Shown: positions 16,819-26,510, numbered from the stretch's first letter. The stretch: 64,000 nt of DNA from Streptomyces sp. Act143 (GCF_003143935.1 NZ_QFRX01000001.1:1374071-1438070), one strand, 5' to 3'. Numbers and translations: made by a program. Notes: generated from the sequence alone by a model not told the origin.

Positions 16819-17295
16819 CTAGAGGGTCCGGCGCAGAGTGAGCAACTGCGGCCCGAAGCCGCTGCGTTCGTAGAAGCGGATTGCGTCCGTGTTGGCGCTG
16901 TAGGCGGTCACCTCGGCCTGCTCCGCCCCCGCGCCCTTGGCCCAGGCGAGGAACTCCCCCATCAGGCGGGCCCCGGCCCGGGCCCGCCGGTGGGCCGGGC
17001 TGACGTACATGCTGATCAGCGTGGCCGAGGTGATCCGCCGCTTGTCCGTCGGCCCGGTCACCGAACCCATCAGGTGACCGACGACCTGTCCGCCGTGGTC
17101 GACCACGAGCACCAGCCTGGCCGGGTCCTCGATGGCCGCGGCGAACGACTGCGCCCCGTGCTCCCGCGGCCAGTCGACGTTGATGGCCGGGTCCCGGGTG
17201 CCGCCGTCCTCCGCAAAAAGCCCCGCGCTGGAGGCGACGAGTCCCGGTATGTCCTCCGCGCGGGCCCGCCGCACGATCACGTCCTGATCACTCAT
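16819..17295 (-). CDS. GNAT family N-acetyltransferase
   Basis: Starting at MSDQDVIVRRA gives 158 residues, the usual GNAT length. The acetyl-CoA site is the segment MYVSPAHRRARAGARLMGEFLAWA (motif A, RxxGxG-like as RRARAGA), and the end AYSANTDAIRFYERSGFGP is motif B. The substrate is unknown. It is divergent from the DUF1304-TetR operon and its start lies 33 bp from the first operator copy, so the same TetR could affect it. Confidence 0.85.
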   Translation of the reverse strand: MSDQDVIVRRARAEDIPGLVASSAGLFAEDGGTRDPAINVDWPREHGAQSFAAAIEDPARLVLVVDHGGQVVGHLMGSVTGPTDKRRITSATLISMYVSPAHRRARAGARLMGEFLAWAKGAGAEQAEVTAYSANTDAIRFYERSGFGPQLLTLRRTL

Positions 17296-17327
17296 GTCCG
17301 GCACGCTAGCGCCCCGCGCCGACATCA

Positions 17328-17362
17328 TGGACACCTGTCCAGCTATAGTGGACACCTGTCCA
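17328..17362. promoter_or_regulatory. Tandem palindromic operator, two copies of TGGACACCTGTCCA
   Basis: TGGACACCTGTCCA (6-bp arms, 2-bp centre) occurs at 17328-17341 and again at 17349-17362. The 21-bp period, two helical turns, places both on the same DNA face. A TATAGT -10-like box lies between the copies. The TetR gene at 17750 is the obvious candidate regulator. Confidence 0.8.
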
Positions 17363-17390
17363 GGAAAATCCGCAGAGACCGAGGGAGATC

Positions 17391-17753
17391 ATGGAAGCCG
17401 TCGCGAACGTTCTGGTGGGCCTGGTGGCCGCACTGCACGTCTACATCCTGGTGATGGAGATGTTCCTGTGGCAGAGGAAGCCCGGCATGCGCTTCCACGG
17501 CTTCGACCGCGAGATGGCCAAGGCCACCGCCGGGATGGCCGCCAACCAGGGCCTCTACAACGGCTTTCTGGCGGCCGGCCTGGTCTGGGGCCTGATCGCC
17601 GCCGACCCGACCGGCTTCCGCGCCCAGGTGTTCTTCCTGTCGTGCGTCGTCGTCGCGGGCGTGTACGGCGCGGTCACCGCCAACATCCGCATCCTCGTCG
17701 CGCAGGCGCTGCCCGGTGCGCTGGCGCTGGGCGCGGTCCTGCTGGCGCGGTGA
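17391..17753 (+). CDS. DUF1304 family membrane protein
   Basis: The 120-residue protein has four hydrophobic segments and the family signature LHVYILVMEMFLW near the N-terminus, then GMAANQGLYNGFLAAGLVWG. DUF1304 proteins are widespread small inner-membrane proteins of unknown function, often next to TetR regulators. A GGGAGAT box precedes the ATG. Its stop overlaps the GTG start of the TetR gene by 4 bp, so the two are coupled. Confidence 0.88.
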   Translation: MEAVANVLVGLVAALHVYILVMEMFLWQRKPGMRFHGFDREMAKATAGMAANQGLYNGFLAAGLVWGLIAADPTGFRAQVFFLSCVVVAGVYGAVTANIRILVAQALPGALALGAVLLAR

Positions 17754-18307
17754 CGGCCGCCGAGGACCCGCGCGCGGCCCGCACCCGCGAGAAGCTGCGG
17801 CGCGCGCTGCTCGCCGAGTGCGCCGAACGCCCGCTCGCCGAGGTCGGCGTGGCCGCCCTGGTGCGCCGGGCGGGGGTCGGCCGGGCCACGTTCTACGTGC
17901 ACTACGACGGCCTGGAGGCGCTGGCCGTCGACGCCTGCGCCGATGTCGTACGCGAGGCCGTGGAGGCGCTGCACGCCTGGCGCGGACGGCCCGACCCGGT
18001 GCACGCCCCGCCCGCGCTCCCGGCGTTCTTCGCCTCCCTCGCCCCGCACGCCGGGCTGTACCGGGCCCTGTTGAGCCCGGGCGGCGGCGGTCCGCTGGGC
18101 CGGGTCCTGCACCGGGACCTGCGGGCCTACAGCCTGCGGGAGCGGGAGCTCGCGGGGGCGCCGGACGCCCCGCTGGTGGCCTCGGCGGTCGCCGCCACGT
18201 TCGCCGGGGTGCTGGCCGACTGGCTGCACGGACTCCTGGAGGCCGACGCGCACGACATCGCCGACCAGGTCTGGCAGTTGCTGGTCGCGCTGCACGCCAG
18301 CCGGTGA
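17750..18307 (+). CDS. TetR family regulator, likely autoregulator of the DUF1304 operon
   Basis: The 185-residue protein starts with GTG overlapping the DUF1304 stop. The HTH is RREKLRRALLAECAERPLAEVGVAALVRRAGVGRATFYVHYDGLEAL-like, with the family motif VGRATFYVHYDG (about 45-56), and the C-terminal domain is helical. The two operator copies at 17328-17362 upstream of the operon are its probable binding sites. The effector is unknown. Confidence 0.88.
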   Translation: MTAAEDPRAARTREKLRRALLAECAERPLAEVGVAALVRRAGVGRATFYVHYDGLEALAVDACADVVREAVEALHAWRGRPDPVHAPPALPAFFASLAPHAGLYRALLSPGGGGPLGRVLHRDLRAYSLRERELAGAPDAPLVASAVAATFAGVLADWLHGLLEADAHDIADQVWQLLVALHASR

Positions 18308-18310
18308 CGG

Positions 18311-19180
18311 TCACCGGCAGAGGTGGTCCTTCTTCACCATCGGCCAGGCCTCCACGCCGTCGGACGTGCGGACGTACGCCGTGCCCTCGTCCTTCGTGAG
18401 CCACAACGCCCAGTCGCGCAGCCGGTATCCGGTGTCGTGGGCGTCGGCGGGCATCGTGACGTCTCCGTCGTACGTGCCCAGGAGCATGTCGGTGCCGAGG
18501 ACGCCGTGCGGATCGCGGGCGTAGAGCTTGCTGTCCCTGCCCTCGCCGGTGCCCAGGAAGTGCGCGTCCTGCCAGTCGCAGTGCGCGGAGCCGGCCGAGC
18601 TGTTGATGACGGTGAGCGGTACGCGCCGGCCGTTCCGGTCCGTCCAGACCTCGTACTCCTGGGAGTCGGTGAAGCTCGGGTCGAACTCGGCGGGATCGCA
18701 CGAGGCGCTGGTCTCCGGCCCCCAACCGGGCCTGTTCTTGCGGTCCTTGGCGACGATCACCGCCACCTTGGTCCGGCCGTCGACGTCGTACGAGAACAGC
18801 ACGCGGCCGTCCTCCTCGCGCTCCACCCGGTAGCCCTCCCGCGGCACGCCGGGCTGCTCGATGTCGAAGTACGCCCTGAGCCCGTCCTCCGGTGTCCCGC
18901 CGCCGTCGCCCTCGCTCCACGGCTCGCTGCCACCCGCGGTGTCGATCTTCCAGTCGCACTCCAGGGCGCGGGCCGCGGCACCGGTGTTCACGAGTTCGGA
19001 CCGGTCGTCCTTCTCCTCGTCCCATGCCTTGCCGGGGATGTACAGCGGACCGCTGTAGGGCGTGGGCGGGGCCGTGCCCGCGACGACCAGGTCCGCCCCG
19101 TCCTCGGTCCCGCACCCCACGGCCGCCACCGCCACCAGCGCCGTCAGTGCCGTCAGTCCCACGAATCGTCCTCTGTGCAT
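18311..19180 (-). CDS. Secreted lipoprotein of unknown function
   Basis: The 289-residue product has a basic start (MHRGR), a hydrophobic core and the lipobox VAAVGC, so it should be exported and lipid-anchored outside the membrane. The mature part is hydrophilic and Asp/Glu-rich, with several paired Cys (DCDWK-like, SCDPAEF, HCDWQD, HLCR) that could form disulphides. I recognise no domain. A GTG two codons upstream is an alternative start. It is convergent with the TetR gene. Confidence 0.75.
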   Translation of the reverse strand: MHRGRFVGLTALTALVAVAAVGCGTEDGADLVVAGTAPPTPYSGPLYIPGKAWDEEKDDRSELVNTGAAARALECDWKIDTAGGSEPWSEGDGGGTPEDGLRAYFDIEQPGVPREGYRVEREEDGRVLFSYDVDGRTKVAVIVAKDRKNRPGWGPETSASCDPAEFDPSFTDSQEYEVWTDRNGRRVPLTVINSSAGSAHCDWQDAHFLGTGEGRDSKLYARDPHGVLGTDMLLGTYDGDVTMPADAHDTGYRLRDWALWLTKDEGTAYVRTSDGVEAWPMVKKDHLCR

Positions 19181-19279
19181 CCCCACCCCTGTTCACCGGC
19201 CGTCGTTCCGGTCCTTCGACGCGGCAGGGGCGGGAAACGTTCGCCGCGGCTCACGGCGGGGGGCGACGACCGTGCGGGC

Positions 19280-20239
19280 TCAGCGGGCGGCCGCCTGGAA
19301 CGTCCGCCGGTAGGCCTGCGGCGACACCCCGATCGCCGCGTGCAGATGCTGGCGCAGCGAGGCGCCGGTGGCGAAGCCGACCCGGCCCGCGATCTGGTCC
19401 ACGGACAGGTCGCTGGACTCCAGCAGGTGCCGGGCCCGCGCCACACGCTGCTGGATCAGCCAGCGGCCGGGGCTGAGGCCGACCTCGTCGTGGAAGCGGC
19501 GGGCGAAGGTGCGCAGGCTCATCCGGGCGTGCGTGGCGAGATCGGTCAGCGTCAGGGGCTCGTCGAGCCGGGTCAGGGCCCACTCGCGGGTGGCGGCGGT
19601 GCTCGCCGCCCCGGGCTGCGGCACGGGCTGCTCGATGTACTGGGCCTGGCCGCCGTCCCGGAAGGGCGGCACGACGCAGCGTCGGGCCACCGCGTTCGCC
19701 ACCTCGCTCCCGTGGTCGGTGCGGACGATGTGCAGGCACACGTCCACGCCGGAGGCCGCGCCGGCCGAGGTGAGGATGCGGCCGTCGTGGACGAACAGCA
19801 CGTCCGGATCCAGGTCGACGTCCGGGTGCAGTCGCCGGAACGCCTCGGTCACCTGCCAGTGGGTGGTGGCCCTGCGGCCCTTGAGCAGGCCCGCCGCGGC
19901 GAGCACGAAGGCCGCGGTGCAGATCGACACGATGCGGGCGTCCGGGCGGATGAGCGCGAGCGCGGCGGCGACCTCGGGGGGCAGTTCAGCGGGGATGTGC
20001 GCGGGCGCCATGGACGCGACCACCACGGTGTCCGCCGTGGCCAGGATCTCCGGACCGTGCTCGACCCCGATCGTGAAGTCCGCGTTGCTGTGCACCGGAC
20101 GTCCGTCGACGCTGCACGTCAGCACTTCGTAGTGCCCGTCGGCCGCGCCGAAGATCCGGCTGGGGATGCCCAGCTCGAAGGGGTAGACGCCCTCCAGGGC
20201 CAGGACCACGACTCGTTCGACCCGCCGCTCCGCTTGCAT
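19280..20239 (-). CDS. GlxA/FtrA-type transcriptional regulator (DJ-1/PfpI domain plus AraC HTH)
   Basis: The 319-residue regulator has an N-terminal DJ-1/PfpI-like domain (about 8-180). Its nucleophile-elbow region reads IVSICTAAFVLAAAGLL, retaining the Cys. Two C-terminal AraC HTH helices follow (LTLTDLATHARMSLRTFARRF and LSVDQIAGRVGFATGASLRQHL). Such proteins usually control a divergent gene. Here the divergent partner is the NADP oxidoreductase, and a TGGCA-type dyad lies between them. Confidence 0.92.
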   Translation of the reverse strand: MQAERRVERVVVLALEGVYPFELGIPSRIFGAADGHYEVLTCSVDGRPVHSNADFTIGVEHGPEILATADTVVVASMAPAHIPAELPPEVAAALALIRPDARIVSICTAAFVLAAAGLLKGRRATTHWQVTEAFRRLHPDVDLDPDVLFVHDGRILTSAGAASGVDVCLHIVRTDHGSEVANAVARRCVVPPFRDGGQAQYIEQPVPQPGAASTAATREWALTRLDEPLTLTDLATHARMSLRTFARRFHDEVGLSPGRWLIQQRVARARHLLESSDLSVDQIAGRVGFATGASLRQHLHAAIGVSPQAYRRTFQAAAR

Positions 20240-20259
20240 GGCACGATTCTATCGAAGCT

Positions 20260-20273
20260 TGGCAATCATGCCA
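20260..20273. promoter_or_regulatory. TGGCA-N4-TGCCA dyad between the GlxA-type regulator and the oxidoreductase
   Basis: TGGCAATCATGCCA is a perfect 5-bp dyad in the 71-bp divergent gap, with a related half-site (ATGGCACGAT) about 20 bp to the left. GlxA-class AraC regulators commonly bind such direct or inverted TGGCA elements, so this is the likely operator. Confidence 0.6.
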
Positions 20274-20310
20274 TTTTCCGGGGAGGCGGCCCCCGGCAGG
20301 CTGGACGACC

Positions 20311-21261
20311 ATGAGCACTGTGAAGACGATGCGAGCCATCAGCCAGGACGTTCTCGGCGGTCCCGAGGTCCTGAAGGAGATCGAGGCGGAGCGGCCGGAG
20401 CCGCGCACCAACGAGGTACTGGTCCGGGTCCGGGCCGCCGGGGTCAACCCCACCGACTGGAAGCACCGCGCCACCGGCGGCTTCCTGGGCGAACCGCCCT
20501 TCGTGCTGGGCTGGGACGTCTCCGGCGTGGTCGAGGCCGTCGGCATCGGTGTGGCCCGGTTCAAGCCCGGCGACGAGGTGTTCGGCATGCTGTCGTACCC
20601 GTTCGGCCACGGTTCGCACGCCGAGTACGTCACCGGCCCGGCGCGCTGGTTCGCGCACAAGCCGGCCGCGCTCGACCACACCGAGGCGGGCGCGCTGCCG
20701 CTGGTCTCGCTGACCGCGTGGCAGGCGCTGGTGGAGTACGCCGACGTGCAGCCCGGACAGCGGGTGCTGATCCACGCGGCGGCCGGCGGAGTCGGGCATG
20801 TGGCGGTGCAGATCGCCAAGGCGCGGGGCGCGTATGTGATCGGCACGGCGAGCGCGGGCAAGCACGAGTTCCTGCGCGGGCTCGGCGCGGACGAGGCGAT
20901 CGACTACCGGGAGACGGACTTCGCCGAGGCGGTCAAGGACGTGGACGTCGTGCTGGACACCCTCGGCGGGGACACGTCCGTGCGCTCGTTGCGGGTGCTG
21001 CGGCCGGGCGGGATCGTGGTGTCGATCCTGCCGGTCGGCTCGGGCGAGTTCTTCGAGGAGGCCGAGCGGCTCGGCGTCCGGGCGCTGCGCATGCTGGTCG
21101 ACGCCTCCCACAGCGGGCTGACGGCGATCACCGAGCTGGTCGAGGCGGGGAAGCTGCGCCCCACCGTCGCCGGCACCTTCCCGCTGGCCGACGCCGCCGA
21201 CGCGCACGCGCTCGGCGACACCGGCCGGACCACGGGGAAGCTGGTCCTGACGGTCGACTGA
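20311..21261 (+). CDS. Zinc-independent NADP-dependent quinone oxidoreductase-like MDR protein
   Basis: The 316-residue medium-chain dehydrogenase/reductase lacks the zinc-ligand cysteines. It has the QOR-like pattern: AGVNPTDWKHRATGG, LGWDVSGVVEAVG, the nucleotide-binding loop HAAAGGVGHVAVQIAKARGAYVIGT and the C-terminal GRTTGKLVLTV. It probably reduces quinones or enones with NADPH. The divergent GlxA-type regulator should control it. Confidence 0.92.
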   Translation: MSTVKTMRAISQDVLGGPEVLKEIEAERPEPRTNEVLVRVRAAGVNPTDWKHRATGGFLGEPPFVLGWDVSGVVEAVGIGVARFKPGDEVFGMLSYPFGHGSHAEYVTGPARWFAHKPAALDHTEAGALPLVSLTAWQALVEYADVQPGQRVLIHAAAGGVGHVAVQIAKARGAYVIGTASAGKHEFLRGLGADEAIDYRETDFAEAVKDVDVVLDTLGGDTSVRSLRVLRPGGIVVSILPVGSGEFFEEAERLGVRALRMLVDASHSGLTAITELVEAGKLRPTVAGTFPLADAADAHALGDTGRTTGKLVLTVD

Positions 21262-21276
21262 GGCGGGCCGGCCGCG

Positions 21277-21375
21277 TCAGAAGGTCAGGACCGGCTGGAT
21301 CGCCTTGCCGGCTTCCATGTCCCGCACCGCCCGGTCGATGTCCGCGAACGCGTAGGTGCTGACCGGGCGGTGCAG
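21277..21375 (-). pseudogene. C-terminal remnant of a zinc-type alcohol dehydrogenase
   Basis: The last 29 or so codons read STYAFADIDRAVRDMEAGKAIQPVLTF, the typical C-terminus of Zn-dependent alcohol dehydrogenases. Upstream codons turn into antisense of the MarR fragment. All catalytic and cofactor domains are gone. See the MarR remnant that abuts it. Confidence 0.75.
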
Positions 21376-21598
21376 CGGCAGCCAGGTCGCGCAGTACGCC
21401 GGGCTGGTGCGGCGGGAGCGCAGTCCGCGCGACCGCCGGGAGCTGCTGATGCTGCTGAACGACGCCGGGCGCGAGCTGCTCGCCCGGCACGAGGAGCCGG
21501 TCCGGGAGCTGGAGGAGCGGATGGTCCGGGACCTCACCGCGCACCAGACCGAGCAGTTCCGGAAGGCCCTGTCCCGGGCCCGGCACGCCCTGTCATGA
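21376..21598 (+). pseudogene. C-terminal remnant of a MarR-family regulator
   Basis: The readable sequence starts in the wing of a MarR HTH (YAGLVRRERSPRDRRELLMLLNDAGRELL) and continues through the C-terminal dimer helix to RARHALS. The recognition helix and the N-terminal helices are missing. The fragment abuts the alcohol dehydrogenase tail head-to-head, consistent with one deletion that removed a shared promoter region and both N-terminal parts. Confidence 0.8.
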
Positions 21599-21805
21599 GG
21601 CTGGTCCGGAATTCGAAGACATATGTCAATCGAACATGCTCAAATTCACTCCATCGAGGGTAACTTGCAGGGCGGGGAAAGAAGTTGCACTCGCTCCGGG
21701 CACGGTGACACGGCGGCAGTTCGTACGCTCGCCGCACGATGTCACCCCAGCCCCCGGTGACCTGCACCCCGTCCCTTGTCGGGCCCGGATGGAGGCGATG
21801 TCGTC

Positions 21806-22186
21806 GTGCAGCAGGAATCTGCGCCGGTCGGTCGGCACCTGCGCGTCCGCCAGGCCCGGGGTCACACCGTGCTGGAGTTCCACGGCGAGATCGACATCGC
21901 GGCCGCCCTGGAGATCGTCCCGCACCTGGACCGGGCGACCGGGCGCCAAGGCTCCCGGGTCGTGATCGACCTGCGGGGGATCGAGTTCTTCGACTGCTCC
22001 GGCCTGCGGCTGCTGTACCGCGCCCGCAGCCGGGTGCTCGACCACGGCGGGCAGCTGCACCTGGTCTGCGCGCACCCTCTGACCCTGCGCATCCTGCGGG
22101 TCACCGGACTGCACCGGCTGTTACCGCCCCACGCGACGCTGGACGCGGCCCTGGAACACTCCGAGGCCGCGTCCGGGTCGCTGTGA
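21806..22186 (+). CDS. STAS-domain anti-sigma factor antagonist
   Basis: From GTG 21806 (GGAGG box upstream) the protein has 126 residues. It is a single STAS domain of the SpoIIAA/RsbV/BldG class, with VLEFHGEIDIAAALEIVPHL and the phosphorylatable-serine motif IEFFDCSGLRLLYRAR. When unphosphorylated it would sequester an anti-sigma kinase. No anti-sigma or sigma gene is adjacent, so the partner is elsewhere. A TTG at 21776 is a weaker alternative start. It ends 6 bp from the end of the convergent EF-Tu gene. Confidence 0.9.
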   Translation: MQQESAPVGRHLRVRQARGHTVLEFHGEIDIAAALEIVPHLDRATGRQGSRVVIDLRGIEFFDCSGLRLLYRARSRVLDHGGQLHLVCAHPLTLRILRVTGLHRLLPPHATLDAALEHSEAASGSL

Positions 22187-22192
22187 CCGCGC

Positions 22193-23386
<1,194 letters not shown>

Positions 23387-23412
23387 TGGGGCCTCCAGGT
23401 CACCTGAGTGAT

Positions 23413-23434
23413 GCCGGGCCGTCCACGGCCCGGC
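23413..23434 (-). terminator. 10-bp hairpin between prs and tuf
   Basis: GCCGGGCCGT and ACGGCCCGGC pair perfectly around a 2-nt centre (in practice a tetraloop of the inner bases). It sits in the 60-bp gap between prs and tuf and could terminate prs transcription or process the joint message. Confidence 0.5.
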
Positions 23435-23446
23435 TACCTCTCATGT

Positions 23447-24400
23447 CTATTCGCTCCGTGGCGCGTCGAACAGGGCGCTGACGGACTCGCCGTTGTGAAT
23501 GCGGCGCACGGCCTCGGCGAGGGCCGGGGCGATGGACAGGATGCGCAGCTTGTCGGTCCGCTCCGCCTCGGGCACCGGCACGGTGTTGGTGCACACGATC
23601 TCCAGCACGTCCGGCTGCTCCCCGATCCGCTTGAGCGCGCCGCCCGCGAACAGCCCGTGGGTGCACGCGACCCGGATCGAGCGGGGCTCCAACTCCCTGA
23701 GCCGGTCCAGGAGTTCGAGCACGGTACTGCCCTTGGCGATCTCGTCGTCCAGCACGATGACGTCCCGGCCCGTCACCTCGCCGATGACGTCGCTGATGCT
23801 GACCCGGTCGTCGGCGAACCGCTGCTTGGCCCCGGCCGCGACCTGCGCGCCGATGAGCCGCGCGAACGCCGCGGCCTCCTTGGCGTTGCCGAGGTCCGGG
23901 GAGACGACGGTGGTGCGCGAGAGGTCGTACTGCTGGAAGTGCGCGGCCAGTTCCCGCAGCGCGTGCAGATGGTCGACGGGGACCGAGAAGAAGCCGTGCA
24001 CCTGCGGCGAGTGCAGTGTCATGGCCAGGACCCGGCTCGCGCCGGCCGACACCATCAGGTCGGCGACGAGACGGCCGCCGAGCGAGATGCGGGGTGCGTC
24101 CTTCTTGTCGGAGCGGGCGTAGGAATAGTGCGGCATGACGACGGTGATCCGCCGGGCGGAGGCGCCGCGGGCCGCGTCGCACATCAGGAGCAGCTCGACG
24201 AGGTGCTCCTGGACGGGCTTGACCAGCGGCTGGACCAGAAAGACGTCCCGCTCCCGGCAGTTGGCCTGGAGCTGCACCTCCAGGCAGTCGTTGGCGAACC
24301 GGCTGACCCGGGTGGGGCTGAGCGGCACGCCGAGATGCGCGCAGACCTCCGCCGCCAGCTCGGGGTGGGCACTACCGCTGAACACGGCGATGTCTCGCAC
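23447..24400 (-). CDS. prs: Ribose-phosphate diphosphokinase (PRPP synthetase) paralogue
   Basis: The 317-residue cytoplasmic enzyme makes PRPP from ribose-5-phosphate and ATP. The family features are SGSAHPELAAEVCAHLGV at the start, the flexible-loop region PHYSYARSDKK and the PRPP loop VIVLDDEIAKGST. The last deviates from the usual DD-x-IDTGGT (Ile-Ala-Lys-Gly replaces Ile-Asp-Thr-Gly), and the KDAPR segment lacks the usual second Arg context, so kinetics or regulation may differ from the housekeeping enzyme. It is upstream of the extra tuf gene and divergent from the ribosome-protection gene. Confidence 0.88.
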   Translation of the reverse strand: MRDIAVFSGSAHPELAAEVCAHLGVPLSPTRVSRFANDCLEVQLQANCRERDVFLVQPLVKPVQEHLVELLLMCDAARGASARRITVVMPHYSYARSDKKDAPRISLGGRLVADLMVSAGASRVLAMTLHSPQVHGFFSVPVDHLHALRELAAHFQQYDLSRTTVVSPDLGNAKEAAAFARLIGAQVAAGAKQRFADDRVSISDVIGEVTGRDVIVLDDEIAKGSTVLELLDRLRELEPRSIRVACTHGLFAGGALKRIGEQPDVLEIVCTNTVPVPEAERTDKLRILSIAPALAEAVRRIHNGESVSALFDAPRSE

Positions 24401-24532
24401 GATCCGCTCCTCGCATGATCATCTCGGGCTGCCGCCCCTCATGCTACTGACCAGGGAAATTCGCTTGCGCGCCGCCCGTACCGCCCGGCCATGATGGTGC
24501 CGTCCGTGTTCCCTCACGTCAGGATGACCCGC

Positions 24533-24646
24533 ATGCGCCGACTCCTCGGAATCCCCCAGCCCTTCCCCAGGCCCACGGTTCTCGAGGACTCGACTCAGCA
24601 TGCACACCCTGAACATCGGAATTCTGGCCCACGTCGACGCCGGTAA
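24533..24646 (+). CDS. Possible leader ORF overlapping the ribosome-protection gene
   Basis: An ATG at 24533 (and in-frame ATGs at 24491, 24494 and 24524) opens a frame that runs 47 nt into the next gene and stops at TAA 24644-24646. An AGGA box precedes ATG 24533. Short leader ORFs control some ribosome-protection and methylase genes by attenuation, so this is worth noting, but nothing shows that it is translated. Confidence 0.25.
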   Translation: MRRLLGIPQPFPRPTVLEDSTQHAHPEHRNSGPRRRR

Positions 24647-26456
24647 GACCAGCCTCACCGAGCGGCTGCTGTTCGACCACGGCGCGATCGACCGGCTCGG
24701 CAGCGTCGACGCCGGTGACACCCGGACGGACGACGGGGCGATCGAGCGGCAGCGCGGCATCACCATCCGCTCGGCGGTCGCCGCGTTCACCGTCGGCGAC
24801 ACCCAGGTCAACCTCATCGACACCCCGGGGCACTCCGACTTCATCGCCGAGGTCGAGCGCGCCCTCGCCGTGCTGGACGGCGCGGTCCTGGTGCTCTCCG
24901 CCGTGGAGGGCGTCCAGGCGCAGACCCGCGTCCTCATGCGGACCCTGCGCCGGCTGCGGCTGCCCACGCTCGTGTTCGTCAACAAGGTCGACCGGGCGGG
25001 CGCCCGCGCGGAGGGTCTGCTCGCCGACGTCCGGCGCCTGCTCACGCCGCATGTCGCCGCGCTCACCACCGTCGAGGCGCTCGGCACCCCGCAGGCCCGG
25101 GTGACCCCCCTGCCGGTCGATTCCCTGGCCGAACCGCTGGCCGACGTCGACCAGGACATCCTGGCGGCGGTCGTCGACGGTCCCGCGCCCACCCCGGACG
25201 ATCTGCGCAAGGCGCTCGCGGCACGCACCGCCGACGGCTCCTTCCACCCGGTGTGCTTCGGCTCCGCCCTCGGCGGCCAGGGCGTGGACGCCCTCGTGGA
25301 CAGCCTGGTCCGGCTCGTCCCGCCGGCACCCCCGGCCGAGGGCGTCACGCCTCGCGGCACGGTATTCGCCGTCCGGCCCGGCCCGGGCGGCGAACGCACG
25401 GCCTATCTGCGGCTGTACGGCGGCGAGGTGACGGAACGTCAAAGGCTCACGCTGCTGCGGCGCGACGCCGACGGCCGGACCGTCAAGGTCGCGGGCCGGG
25501 TGACGCGCCTCGACGTGATCGGCGGCGGTGGCCCGCTCACCGCGGGGAACATCGCGGCGGTCACCGGCCTCGCGGGCGTCCGCGTGGGCGACCGGCTCGG
25601 TGAACTCGCCGTGGGAGAAGCCCAGTTCGCCCCTCCGACACTGGAGACCGTCGTCTCCGCCCGGCGCCCCGGGCAGGCGGCCCGGCTCCGCTCCGCACTG
25701 CTCGCCCTGGCCGACCAGGACCCGCTGATCCACGCCCGTCCGGCGGCCGACGGCACCACCGCCCTGCTCCTCTACGGCGAGGTCCAGCTGGAGGTGCTCG
25801 CGGCGACCCTCGTCCAGGACTTCGGCATCGAGGCGGAGTTCACGCCGGGCCGGGTGCGGTTCCTGGAGCGCCCCCGCGGGGTCGGTGAGGCCTGGCTGGA
25901 GCGGCCCTGGCTCGACGGCACCCGATTCTGGGCCACGATCGGGCTGCGGGTGGAGCCGGGCGGGCGCGGTTCCGGCGGGGTGTTCACGTACGAGACCGAA
26001 CTCGGCGCCCTCCCCCGGGCCTTCCACCAGGCCATCGAGGACACCGTGCACACGAGCATGCGCACCGGCCTGTGCGGCGCGGCCGTGACGGACTACCGGG
26101 TCACCCTGATCCGCTCCGGTTTCGTCGCCCCGCTCAGCACGGCCGGGGACTTCCGCGGGCTCACCCCGTACGTGCTGCGCCGCGCCCTGGAGCGGGCACG
26201 GACCCGGCTCTACGAGCCGTACCACGCCTTCGAGACGGAGGTCCCGCTCGACGCGCTGGCCCCGGTGACCGCGCAACTCGCCGCCTTGGGAGCCGAGTTC
26301 ACCGGCACCACCGGTGGCGGCACGGCATGGGTGATCACCGGGGAACTGCCGGCCCGGCGGGTGCGCGAGATGGAACTGCGGCTGCCGGGGCTCACGCACG
26401 GGGAGGGGGTGTGGTGGTCCCGCACCTCGGGGGACCGTGAACTGCGGGCCCACTGA
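24600..26456 (+). CDS. Tetracycline-resistance ribosomal protection protein (TetM/OtrA class)
   Basis: The 618-residue translational GTPase is related to EF-G and would dislodge tetracycline from the ribosome by GTP hydrolysis. The G domain has AHVDAGKTS (10-18), [19 protein letters not shown] and NKVD. Domains II, III and V follow, and domain IV contains the loop [11 protein letters not shown]. The length (about 620-640) fits ribosomal protection proteins rather than EF-G (about 700). The start has only a weak GAGGA box 14 nt upstream. No tetracycline biosynthesis or efflux genes lie nearby, so it is probably intrinsic resistance. Confidence 0.93.
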   Translation: MHTLNIGILAHVDAGKTSLTERLLFDHGAIDRLGSVDAGDTRTDDGAIERQRGITIRSAVAAFTVGDTQVNLIDTPGHSDFIAEVERALAVLDGAVLVLSAVEGVQAQTRVLMRTLRRLRLPTLVFVNKVDRAGARAEGLLADVRRLLTPHVAALTTVEALGTPQARVTPLPVDSLAEPLADVDQDILAAVVDGPAPTPDDLRKALAARTADGSFHPVCFGSALGGQGVDALVDSLVRLVPPAPPAEGVTPRGTVFAVRPGPGGERTAYLRLYGGEVTERQRLTLLRRDADGRTVKVAGRVTRLDVIGGGGPLTAGNIAAVTGLAGVRVGDRLGELAVGEAQFAPPTLETVVSARRPGQAARLRSALLALADQDPLIHARPAADGTTALLLYGEVQLEVLAATLVQDFGIEAEFTPGRVRFLERPRGVGEAWLERPWLDGTRFWATIGLRVEPGGRGSGGVFTYETELGALPRAFHQAIEDTVHTSMRTGLCGAAVTDYRVTLIRSGFVAPLSTAGDFRGLTPYVLRRALERARTRLYEPYHAFETEVPLDALAPVTAQLAALGAEFTGTTGGGTAWVITGELPARRVREMELRLPGLTHGEGVWWSRTSGDRELRAH

Positions 26457-26510
26457 GCCGCGTCCTCGGCGCGACCGCGACCGCGGCCCCGGCCGCGCCG
26501 CCCCACGTGG

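Larger units (their letters stand above)
15047..16841 (+). pseudogene. PucR-like helix-turn-helix regulator with a repetitive linker and two frameshifts
   Basis: The N-terminal half (GGGPFAALLPGLHHHLRPFF to about 15820) is the sensor-like region of Streptomyces PucR-type regulators. The C-terminal half (about 16270-16740) has the helper domain and the HTH_30 helix LSSGHNAGEVAARLAVHPQTVRYRL. The two lie in different frames, separated by a Pro/Ala-rich linker of tandem repeats. A second shift of one missing base near 16740 moves the true C-terminus (GDRLQDSVARFE) to the third frame. Gain of one 34-bp repeat unit, or loss of two, would rejoin the first two frames. Either this is a pseudogene or at least the second shift is a sequencing error. 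Confidence 0.8.
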
